From NCBI GenBank assembly GCA_036346255.1, contig CM070628.1, forward strand, positions 3,797,840 to 3,861,839: a stretch of 64,000 nucleotides of DNA, written 5' to 3'. The notes beneath the pieces are model-generated. The model did no database searches and was not told where the DNA came from. It saw only the letters and a list, made by a program, of their open reading frames with translations. The translations under genes were made by a program, and so were the position numbers. This stretch comes from Ampelocalamus luodianensis (taxonomy: Eukaryota; Streptophyta; Magnoliopsida; Poales; Poaceae). The first letter of the stretch is position 1. Each line of letters begins with the position of its first letter. Below are positions 35,718 to 45,187 of the stretch, one piece after another.

Positions 35718-36722
35718 GTCGCTTACTTGCTATCTATATATGCACGAAGCAATATGGGTAAGCTCTAACCGACCAGATTCAAGCAGATTTACTCAACTTA
35801 ACCGAAAATGATGCACAAACGTAATATATAAAGAAGGATTGATGGTAGTTTGTGCTCTCAGAAGGAGAGTTGCGAAAGAACAAGTCTTTGTCATCTCAAT
35901 CCTATTGTCTATACTCTTCATTAAATGAATATGATAGTATAAATTCAAACTATGAACTCTAAACGAGACTTTGCTTAATCACAAATGATCTCAAGCTATT
36001 CTCGAAAATGATCTTAACTATCACATTCAATCTCAGTATAAGACAAAAGTTCATCACAGAGCGAACCAGAACAAAGCCCCACTGATCAATTTCAGTTCAC
36101 ATATTATCAAAGTCACATCACAGACGGTTCGTCAATACAATAGAGCTCAAGAATGAACTAACAGTATATCAAATTGACAATAGCATTCAAATGCGTGATA
36201 ACTAGCATTCAACCGAAAGTAACAAATTAACGATATATCAAATTGTGGTAGCAAGTAATACAATAGAGCTCAAGAATCAACTAACTATCACATTCAATCT
36301 CAGTATAAGACAAAGTTCATCACAGAGCATGTCAACAAAGCCCACTGATCAATTTGCAATATCTTTAGTACTCGCAGAGAGGAATACTCACAGAGAGGAT
36401 GCCGCACAACAACTCACGGTGCAAGGAGGAGGCCGGTGCAGGGGAGGAGGCCGACGCGGGGAGGAGGGAGGCGCGGGAGGAGGCCGACACGGGAGGAGGA
36501 GGGAGGGCGCAGAGGGAGGAGGGCGGCGGGAGGAGGCGCAGGGAGGAGGCCGGTGCAGAGGAGGAGGCCGACACGGGGAGGAGGCCGCGCGCCGAGGCGA
36601 GAGGCGTCGTCGATGAAGGGGCGGCGGCGGGTCTTCACGGCCGGGAGGTGAGCAGGCGAACCCTAGAGGAGCCGAGAGAGCGCGAGAGCCTAAGAAGCGC
36701 GGGAGAGGAAGTGAGCGAGTAA
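35718..36722 (-). other. CACTA leader: AT-rich stretch and GGAGGC minisatellite
   Basis: 35770-36370 is AT-rich without a gene. It contains a near-duplicate of about 70 bp: the 'caatctcagtataagacaaa' block appears at about 36029 and 36294. 36410-36660 is a GA/GC-rich degenerate minisatellite with units like aggaggccggtgcag; it yields long ORFs in several frames that are low-complexity and not credible. On the minus strand it lies downstream of a TATA box, so it may be transcribed leader of the TNP1-like gene. Confidence 0.55.
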
Positions 36723-37080
36723 AGAGCAAAACCCTAGCGGTGCGCCTTTTTATAAAAGGATATCACGAGCGACTCTATTTAAGCACCGTGCGTGATATCT
36801 TATCACAGACGGTTCCATTAAATAACTGTCTTTGATATGGAGGATATCACAGACGGTTCGTAAATAGAACCGTCTGTGATGTGAGTATATCAAAGACGGT
36901 TCTCCTTACTAACCGTCTGTGATATGGAGGATATCACAGACGGTTCCACATGGAGCCGTCTGTATAAGTTCAACACAGACGGTTAGTTAGAGGAACCGTC
37001 TGTGATATACTCATATCACAGACGGTTGGGAATAAGAACCGTCTGTGATATGTCACCCCTACAAATATAAAGACCCGACA
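36723..37080. promoter_or_regulatory. Central divergent promoter of the CACTA element
   Basis: Between the two transposase genes. A TATA box faces left (minus strand TTTTATAAAA at about 36749-36757), and another faces right (TATAAA at 37066-37071). Between them at 36760-37050 are about ten copies of the 'atcacagacggtt' motif in both orientations, the same motif as in the termini. This suggests that the element's own motif-binding protein acts on this promoter (inference). Confidence 0.6.
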
Positions 37081-37598
37081 AACCCCCCTGCCCTAGCGCC
37101 TCTGATCTCTTCTTTGGAATAGAGGGGTTTGAGAAGCTTTGCTCTGTGTTGACTGTAAGAGGCTTGTTTATTTTGCTTGCCTTGTTCTTGGTTGTGGGTT
37201 GCCCTAGCAACTTATGGCTATTTGGCTTGCATGCTTGCTTTGTAAGGCTTGGCTTTGGTGGTAGCTCGGTTTGGGTGTTGTGAATGAGTGTTTTGTTTAT
37301 TTGTGGGTGTTTTCGAGTGGGATAAGCTTATGGGGAGGTGCATTTATTGTGGCTCTTCTCTTGCCCTGTTCATTTAAGTCTCACATTGCACTTGTGGCTT
37401 TGAAGGAGAAGGACAATGAGGAATCTCGCGGGATATTAGGAATTTTAGTCCGAGCTCAGGGTAATGATCTTTAACTCTTTATATTTGCTCTAGGTTTATC
37501 TTTAATCAATTTTAGTGTATTTGGTTAATAGGAGGAGTAACGTATTTGCAGTTTATTAATATAATTTAACACTACTAATTGTTACGTGTGTAGCGTAG

Positions 37599-40500
37599 AT
37601 GGACCGAAACTGGATGTACGGTGCGAACCGTGTGAGTTAAGAGTACATTAATGGTGTGATTGCTTTTAAAAAAGCCGCGGAGCAGGATATGCTGAATAAG
37701 GGGATAGAATTTATGTACTGTCCATGTATTGATTGCGGTAATCTGAAGATTTTTAACAACCCGGCGCAGATCGTAGGGCACTTGATTTGAAGGGGTTTCA
37801 AAAAAGGGTATACATGTTGGACCAGTCACGGTGAAGAGCAGATTATACAGGAAGTTAATAATGATAACATCGCCGAGGAAATTAATAATGATGACATCGC
37901 CGAGGAAGTCAACGATATGCCGGATGTGGACTGTGTTTTTGATGACGATAGGTCATACGATGACAATCTGGATCGGATGCTACGCGATGCGTATGAAACT
38001 ACATGATGAGAGAATTTTGTAAATTCTAGCGCTTAATGGAGGACTTGGGAAACCTTTGTTCCTGCCGCAAGCCGGAATACACAAGGTTGTCAACCGTATT
38101 GAATGCTGAAATTGAAGGCGAACAATGGTTGGTCCGACAAGAGTTTCACGGCGTTGTTAGGTCTCCTAGCGGACATTCTTACGGAGGGAAGCGTGTTGCC
38201 CACACCACCTACCAAGCCAAGAAGGTTCTTTGTCCATTGGGAATGGAAGTAGAAAGAATACATGCATATCCGAACGATTGTATCTGTATCGTAAAGAGTA
38301 TGCGATTTGCATGTATGTCCGTGTACAAAGCATCCCGATACAAGCGTAAGAATATTGCTAAGATGAAGCAAGGACCTCTGCTAAGGTGTTGTGGTATCGC
38401 TGTGATCCCACGTTTGAAGCGTTTATTTGCGAACCGAAAGGAGGCAAGATTGTTGCGTTGGCACTCGGAGGAGCGTAAGAAAGATGGAAAACTAAGACAC
38501 CCTGCTGATTCTGCCTAGTAGAGAAACTTCGATCGGACCTTCAAAGAGTTCGGTGCGGAACCGAGGAACATAAGGTTAGGGTTGAGTACAGATGGAATGA
38601 ATCCTTTCGGTAACATGAGCGTGACATAGCACTGCCCGTGAATCTATGTATGTACAACCTTCCTCCGTGGTCGTGTATGAAGCGGAAGTACATTTTGATG
38701 TCACTACTTATCCAAGGGCAAGTAACCTAGGAGCGATATTGATGTGTACCTAGCACCATTCTTGGATGATCTTGTGACCTTTGTGGAACGAAGGGTACAA
38801 CTATGGGATGCGCATAAACGAGAGAACTTCTCTTTACGCGCCATGTTGTTCTCGCACTATCAATGATTTTCCTGCCCTTGGTAACTGTCAAGCCAAGATA
38901 CAAAAGGAGCCAAAGCCTGTCCGCACTGCTTAGATGCTACGGAGAGTGTATGGATGAACAACTCGTGCAAAACTGTGTATATACGTCACCGTAGGTTCCT
39001 TCCCAAGAGTCACCCATACCACAAGATGAAGAAACAATTCGACGGAAATAAGGAGGACGATTCGGCTCAAGGGCTTTTAGAGGAAAGAGGTCTATGATAT
39101 GGTTAAGGATATCGATGTTGTGCTTGGGAAGGGACGTAAATTAAAACCCGTCGAAGAACATCTGGAAGAAGCGGTCAATTTTTTGGGACTTGCCTTATTG
39201 GGAGCATTTAGAAGTTCGTCACTGCATCGACGTCATGCACGTGGAGAAGAATGTATGTGAAAGCTTGATTGGTCTCTTACTGAACATTAGTGGCAAAACA
39301 AAGGATGGTGTTAATGCACGACGTGACTTAGTTGATATGAACATACCTTCCACCAGCTTGCTACACTATGTCCAAGACCGAGAGAAATGAATTGTGCCAA
39401 AGCTTGCATAGTGTCAAAGTCCCGTCTGGTTACTCCGCTAACATTAAGAAACTTGTTTCTATGCAAGATTTGAAATTAATTGGTATGAAGTCTCATGATT
39501 GTCATGTGCTGATGACACAAATGCTTCCTGTTGCAATTAGGGGTATCTTACCGAACAAGGTCCGAGTGGCAATCTTGAGGTTGTGTTATTTCTTCAACTC
39601 AATTGCTCAGAAGGTCATCGATCCCGAAGGACTAGATGCTCTACAGGCCGAGGTGGTGATGACTCTATGTCAACTTGAGATGTATTTTCCTCCGTCATTT
39701 TTTGATATCATGATCCATCTCATTGTTCATCTTGTGAAAGAGATAAAGATATGTGGTCCTGTGTTCCTACGTCATATGTACCCGTTCGAGAGGTATATGG
39801 AATTCTCAAGTCCTACGACGGAATCGATCTCGCCGGAGGGCGCACCATCGAAGGTTATGCAACCGAAGAGGTCATTGAGTTCTGCGTCGACTACATGGCT
39901 CGTGGAACCGATAGGTGTGCCTCTATCTCGTCATGAGGAAATTTGGATGGTATCGGGACCATCGGAAGGAAATCAATCACTCCCGATCCGATACGCACGC
40001 TCAAGCCCATTTCACGGTCTTGCAACACATGACCCAAGTGTCCCCGCACATCGACGAGCACAAAGACATGGTACGCCAACGTAATCCGGATGGTCGGAGA
40101 TTTGGATCACGAGAGCACAACCGTCGGTTCAACGAATGGTTAAAGGTGCGAATCATGACCGAGAGGTCATCAAGTGATGATACGTTGCTATGGTTGGCAA
40201 AAGGACCACAATTTACAATTGTTACATGGCAAGGATACGACATAAATGGGTACACATTTTATACGGCATGTCGGGATAGGAAGAGCCTGATCCGAACAGC
40301 GGTGTTCGCATAGATGCATTCGATCGATGGTGAGGAGCTCGTACTATGGGCAAATAGAGGAGATATGGGAGTTCGACTACGTGCTTTTCAAGATCCCCTA
40401 TTTGGTGCCGTTGGGTCCATCTCCCACTGTGAAGGTCGACAAATGCGGCGTCACTACCGTGGACCTCGATCGTGTCGGATACAAAGACGAACCATTCGTC

Positions 40501-40735
40501 TCAAGCTAACCAAGTTGTTCAAGTTTTCTATGTAACCGACCCAGGCAAATAAGAAGCGTCACGTAGTTCTTCATGGAAAAATAAGGATTGTCGGAGTTGA
40601 GAATATAGTGGACGAGGAAGAATACAATCAATTTGACGAGTTGCCTCCTTTCGGAGGCGACATCAGGCTCGAGGAAGAACCCAGCGAGGAAGCTAGCTAT
40701 ATGTGTGTCGATTATCATGAAGGACTATATTTTAA
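37599..40735 (+). pseudogene. TNP2-like CACTA transposase, degraded
   Basis: Opens MDRNWMYGANRV and INGVIAFKKAAEQDMLNKG, then CPCIDCGN, the zinc-binding transposase-associated domain at the N-terminus of TNP2 proteins. Two in-frame stops occur in the first 70 codons. The TNP2 core appears in pieces: KPEYTRLSTVL, PLGMEVERIHAYPNDC and RYKRKN (38040-38400), then HLEVRHCIDVMHVEKNVCESLIGLLLN (39205-39285). A DUF4218-like part (KLVSMQDLKLIGMKSHDCHV to HMYPFERYM) covers 39430-39800. A DUF4216-like end (IWEFDYVLFKIPYLVP) lies at 40360-40410. Many small deletions break the frame, so this copy cannot make transposase. Confidence 0.85.
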
Positions 40736-40942
40736 TTAAGAAATTACTCCATTGTAATTAATTTATTCCATAACATCATGTGTTATGTACTTGTAATCTG
40801 TCGTACATATATTTTGATGTCAACGTGGAATTGTAATCGCTCTTGTCCTTGTGGACCGTATATTTTGGTGCATTAAAAATTCATTTAATTTGGAAAATAG
40901 TCTAGCTGCACTACCTTTTTAGAAACCTAAAAAACTAAAATT

Positions 40943-41765
40943 TTATGGCAAATAGTCCAACACCTTTGCAAAGAAACTGATATAGTCATGCCTAATCTCG
41001 ATCGCCATCTGCGAGAAGACGACGTAGTTGTCCCACCCTTCCACACCGCAGCCAGTGCTCGTGCACCGGTGGCCATCCTCCGACAGCGCCCACACTCGGC
41101 CCAGTGGCCCGGCCTTCTTCCCCCACGCCGCCGCCTGGACTATGTCCGCGGCGAGCCTCTGGCACCGCCTGCACTCCCGGTTGGTCTTGGTCGTCTCGCA
41201 CCGTCGCCGGTCGGCTCGTCCTCGACCTGGCTGATGTAGTGCTTCCCAACGTCGCGCGTCTCGCCGGCCGTGTAGAGGAGGAGACCGAGCACGTAGGCCG
41301 CGACCTTGTGGCCGGCCACGACCGCCCGTTCAAGGAACATGAGGCCGCATCGCATGTCTTGGGGCGCGAAGACAAGCCCGAGGCCGACGATGAAACAAGC
41401 CCCGGGTTGCGGCGCCGGCGGTGGTTGACGATCGCGAGGTGGCGCTCGTTGTCCCGCCACTTCATCGCCTCCTCTCGCTCAGGCGCCACGCGCCTCCCAT
41501 GGCGTGTTCCTTGGACACCTTGTACAAGGCCTTGCAACTCCAATATACGTATATCACGAAAGTCAAGATGTTAGAATAAATAGTAATGCACGCACGTATT
41601 TTGTAGGTATAAATATGTACGCACGTTAATCGTAGGCTGCATAGGTCCTCCATGGGTGAGGAGAGCTCGCGGCCACATTTACCGACGATGTCGACGGCGA
41701 CATCGTGAGAAAGAGCGGCGATCACTGACCTCCTCGCCTTGGTGCTGGCTATCATGCTCTGCATG
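40943..41765 (-). pseudogene. F-box gene captured by the CACTA element
   Basis: Reads on the minus strand from MQSMIASTKARRSVIAAL at 41765. Exon 1 has the F-box (LSHDVAVDIVGKCG, then MEDLCSLRLT). A short intron follows, starting GTGCGT near 41630. Exon 2 carries KALYKVSKEHA, MKWRDNERHLAIVNH and a Sel1-like helical part (CFIVGLGLVFAPQDMRCG, VAAYVLGLLLYTAGETRDVG). A Cys-rich end follows (CRRCQRLA, HRCTSTGCGVEGWDNYVVF), closing at a TAA at 40943-40945. This is the domain order of grass F-box proteins of the At1g67623 type, likely SCF substrate adaptors. Frameshifts near 41470, 41400 and 41230 break it. Confidence 0.72.
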
Positions 41766-41879
41766 CTCAGCTTGGCGATTGCTGCGCGTACGTACTATAA
41801 ACCGTGAGACGAAGAGCGATGGGAGTTTAATCTTCGGTGAATTATTCTGTCTTATAAAGAACTAGGAGTAACTGGTGTG

Positions 41880-42368
41880 CGAGACGAAGAGACGGTTGTG
41901 CGATGGTGAGATGAAGAGATATATCGCGCGGGAGACGAAGAGGTAGGAAATATCCCAGACGATTCTACCTTGGAACCGTCTGTGATGATAATATCACAGA
42001 CGGTTCTACCGTAGAACCGTCTGTAACCATAATATCACAGACGGTTCTTTAATAGAGCTGTCTGTGATACTAATATATTACAGACGGTTCTAAAATTGAA
42101 CCATCTGTGATACTTCAGCCATATCACAGACGGTTTGTAAATAGAACCGTCTGTGATGTGAACTATATCACATACGGTTGAATATAGAACCGTCTGTAAT
42201 ATACTAGTATCACAGACGGCTCTATTAAAGAACCGTCTGTGATATTATGGTTACAGACGATTCCACGATAGAACCGTCTGTGATATTTCCTACCTCTTCG
42301 TCTCCCGCGCGATATGTCTCTTCATCTCACCATCGCTCTGACTCCCGATGATTTGCGTCTCTTCGTCT
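41880..42368. repeat. Long inverted repeat (hairpin) inside the CACTA element
   Basis: Two arms of about 230 bp in head-to-head orientation around a centre near 42130. The left arm contains 'gatggtgagatgaagag', 'atcgcgcgggagacgaagag' and 'gtaggaaatatc' in order. The right arm holds their reverse complements in mirrored order (42280-42345). Between them lie motif copies of the subterminal CACAGACGGTT type. The left arm has one extra motif unit of about 44 bp near 41975. Confidence 0.88.
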
Positions 42369-42390
42369 CACGCTCTGAATTTATTCCTTG

Positions 42391-42983
42391 TTTTATATAA
42401 AAGGATCATCCGCCATTGAAGATGATCATCCCACACACTTATAAGAAAACAGAAATGGCCGCCTCTTCCTTGTCGCCGGCATTGATAGCCTTCCCGCCCT
42501 TGTCAGACGAGCACCTCTCTCGTGTCTGACGAACGTCTTTGCGCAGAAGAACACTGTTTCAACAGTGTCTTCACTCCTCTACCGGCCGAGAATTTGCCGG
42601 AGCAGGTGACGGCCACCTTTCGTCGTCTTGACATCCTCCTCCACCGTGTCTTCCGGGTGATCTCCCACTTTCGGCGAGTTTATCGTGTCGTCGACGTGGT
42701 CCTCCAAAATGACGTTGCACATCTCCAAGAGGCTTGCGTGACTTGGATCGAGCGCAAGCGGCGACCGAATCCATCGGGGCGAGACCCCGAAGCAAGGGAA
42801 GAGAGGCTATGGGCTCAATACTTCTTGATTCTGAAGACGATGGTCTTGAGGAGACACTCGAACGATCGCGTCGCCAGTGGACGCATTTCGGAGCTTCGTC
42901 ACGCTGCGATCAGAACCGTCCGATGCCGACGCCGTCGCTATGAAGTATTGAAGACGGAGATAGCGGCCTACCTCCGCTACTAG
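42391..42983 (+). CDS. Short unknown transcription unit at the right end of the CACTA element
   Basis: A TATA-like sequence (TTTTATATAAAA, 42391-42402) lies about 55 bp before an ATG at 42455 (MAASSLSPALIAFPPLSDEH). That frame stops after about 24 codons at 42527-42529. An overlapping frame from 42522 is open for 153 codons to a stop at 42981-42983. It is Arg- and Leu-rich (TFRRLDILLHRVFRVISHFRRVYRVVD) and predicted helical. I recognise no family. One indel joining the two frames would give a protein of about 176 aa, so it may be a captured or element-borne gene with one break. It could also be chance. Confidence 0.35.
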
Positions 42984-43467
42984 AAAACTTTATTTACAAA
43001 TTTTTGGTTTCTACCTTTGAAAGATCGTTATCTTTTCTTAATCTTTTTGTTTAATTATATCGAGACGGTTTAATCTTTTTGTTTAATTATGTCGACGTGT
43101 GATCTTTTCTTAATATTTTGTTTAATTATATCATGACGGTTTGTAAAAGAACCGCTCGTGATAAGTCACTATCACGCACGGTTCCAAATGTAACCGTCGT
43201 AAAAGTTCAACACAGACGGCTCCTTTGGAACCGTGTGTGATGAGGCGTCAGTATCACAGACGGTTACCAACCGTCTGTGATACTACACAGACGGTTTGTA
43301 GAATTAACCGTCTGTGATGCCACAGACGGTTCTTATTAGGAACCGGTCTGTGGTGAGTAGCTATCACAGACGGTTCCAAAGGGAACCGTCTGTATAAGTT
43401 TAACACAGATGGCTCCTTTGGAACTGTCTGTGATGAGGCGTCCAGTATGACCTGTTTTGTAGTAGTG
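42984..43467. repeat. CACTA right terminus and subterminal motif array
   Basis: Begins with a roughly 50-bp phrase ('atctttttgtttaattat') repeated three times at 43040-43130. An array of 'tatcacagacggtt' motifs follows, ending in the TIR CTGTTTTGTAGTAGTG. Confidence 0.9.
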
Positions 43468-43715
43468 TCTTCTTCGTCCTCGTCACCGGGGTACAGCGAC
43501 TAGAACATCTTCTTGAACCTCGCAATGAGGTGTCTGGTGCTCTTGGTGTTCGGCAAGTGACGATTCCTTACGCCGACGACTCCCTGCATGGAAGCCACGG
43601 TGGACGCGCCCAGCGAGTCGACGGCGTCGATCACGATCCAGACGTACTCCGGGGCCATCATCCCCATCCTGCTCGCCGCCGCAAACAGAGCCGATGCGAT
43701 CTTGGCCGAGGTGTG
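43468..43715 (-). pseudogene. GLR pseudogene, amino-terminal receptor domain part
   Basis: The minus strand reads SAKIASALFAAASRMGMM, APEYVWIVIDAVDSLGAS and MQGVVGV, the conserved core of the plant GLR extracellular (ANF-receptor-like) domain. It ends ARFKKMF, a stop (TAG, 43500-43502), then SLYPGDEDEE at the CACTA junction. The stop lies where relatives have a residue before the acidic loop. The frame runs on through the junction into EKARGP when the CACTA is removed. Confidence 0.87.
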
Positions 43716-45082
43716 TGTTGAACAATGGATAGGTTACACCAGCACAAATTCAAAAATCTATCGCGGATCCTCCGCTAAAAATAGATTATGGGATTACCAC
43801 TAGATACGTAGATTGGTAGCGGAAGTAGAGTCGATGTAGCGTGTTGGTGCGGTGGTAGTCGTACTAGCCGCACGTCTTCTCTTCCAACTACTTGTGATCG
43901 TCACGAGTTACGGATAGTCCTAGTAGTGATGCTTCGCATCAATACCTCTAAGGTATCCATACGTACGGAGCAGGGACACCACACACTGGAGTACTAGCGC
44001 TGGCTGCGTGGTATTGGATGAGGAAGGTGTGGCCACTAGGGTTTCAGGAATACCGAATTAACCTCACCTTTTGCTACCGCTCCTCTATTTATAGGCATCC
44101 ATGATGGGCTTCGAATTTTAAGACTCATTAGAAACTCGTGACCTATAAGAATTTAGATCATCATTCAAATTAAATCCTAACCCTTTAAGCGTGCGACCTT
44201 ATAGGTTCACGTACACTTAGACATGACCCGAGTACTCCTACTTGTCCACTAATCGGTAGCGGCCTCTAGCAAGACATACCGACTCTCAAGTATACATAAA
44301 GATCATATCAGACGAACCTCAATAAAACTTATATGCATTTCCTTTTGCCTCACGATATCGGTCAAGCTCAAGGCGAGTTCGTGTCATCCTTGTTGGTTAG
44401 TTTGACCACTTTTTCTTGATCACGTGACTCAAATTCCCTGACTATGGTTAACTCTTTAACCGCGAGTAGCATAGCCATACATTTCTGGAATCCAATCACT
44501 CGAAAGGCCTAGAGATATCTTTCCCATTGCATTAAGGGGCAAATTCTATCTTAATCGACCATGTCTCGTTGCATGCATCATGACAAAACCCGAAAGCTAC
44601 CTTTATAACTACCAAGTTACGAAGTAGCGTTTGACAACCCCTAAGTGAGGCATTACGCATCTCGAGTACGTACGACGACCTCAAGTCTAAGGACATAGCA
44701 TACGCATTATAAATGAGACCAACTGATGACATGTAAGAAAGCAACGTTCTCACAGTGTCTCATGGTGGGTCGGTCCAACTCCATGTTCGCTAACATGTGT
44801 CTATATTATTGGTTTGATATCTCCATATCTATGACCCGTGAAAACATGGTCATCAACCAATACATATGTTAGTATATTCATATGTGTCCTCATATGTTTC
44901 CAACTAAGAAACGTTTAAAAATAATCATCGTAGAAATATAGAGTTTCACAATCAAATCATATACTTGATAATAAATATTAACGATATTATTCTTGAAACA
45001 AGATAACATATTATCTAATAAATTATGAACATAACGAAATATAATCATCTCTATGATTGCCTCTAGGGCATACATCTAACAG
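43716..45082 (-). mobile_element. Solo LTR (Copia, BARE/Angela-like) in the GLR pseudogene
   Basis: 1367 bp with minus-strand ends TGTTAGATGTATGCCC and TTGTTCAACA. The phrase TGCCCTAGAGGCAAT near the start is typical of the BARE/Angela/RIRE1 Copia LTR group in grasses. Exact 5-bp target duplications GTGTG (43711-43715, 45083-45087) flank it. No internal sequence is present, so it formed by recombination between two LTRs. ORFs inside it are not genes. Confidence 0.88.
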
Positions 45083-45187
45083 TGTGCACGACAAACACCC
45101 GGTACTAGCCGCTCTTGAGGAATTAAGCTCTTCTTGGAGGGTGGTGTTTGAGGGCGACGCGGGTACGGGCACACGGCGGTCGACCTC
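45083..45187 (-). pseudogene. GLR pseudogene, most 5' segment found
   Basis: About 100 bp of receptor domain. The minus strand reads RRVPVPASPSNTTLQEELNS, then, after a one-base shift and a TAG, YRVFVVH, which joins to TSAKIAS across the solo LTR. VFVVH is the conserved strand before the helix in plant GLR extracellular domains. The coding sequence is cut at 45187 by the next Gypsy LTR. The receptor's start and signal peptide were not found in the window. Confidence 0.75.

Larger units (their letters stand above)
31974..43467. mobile_element. CACTA (En/Spm) DNA transposon with captured gene
   Basis: 11,494 bp. The left end begins CACTACTACAGAAAACG and the right end finishes CTGTTTTGTAGTAGTG, an imperfect inverted pair with the diagnostic CACTA start. 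The 3-bp target duplication TCT (31971-31973, 43468-43470) is exact. Subterminal arrays of CACAGACGGTT-type motifs occupy 31995-32385 and 43130-43440. Inside are TNP1-like (minus) and TNP2-like (plus) genes, a captured F-box gene, an inverted repeat and a small unknown unit. It sits inside a GLR coding exon; excision of the element with one TCT copy gives an in-frame join. Confidence 0.95.

Noticed and set aside
36245..36722. ORFs of 70-120 codons in several frames
   Set aside because: All arise from a GA/GC-rich minisatellite (Gly/Arg/Glu or Pro/Ser/Ala low complexity) and have no domain.
36760..37060. End of a second, nested CACTA element
   Set aside because: The motif array is present but no CACTACTACA terminus or 3-bp duplication borders it. 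Its position between divergent TATA boxes fits an internal promoter better.
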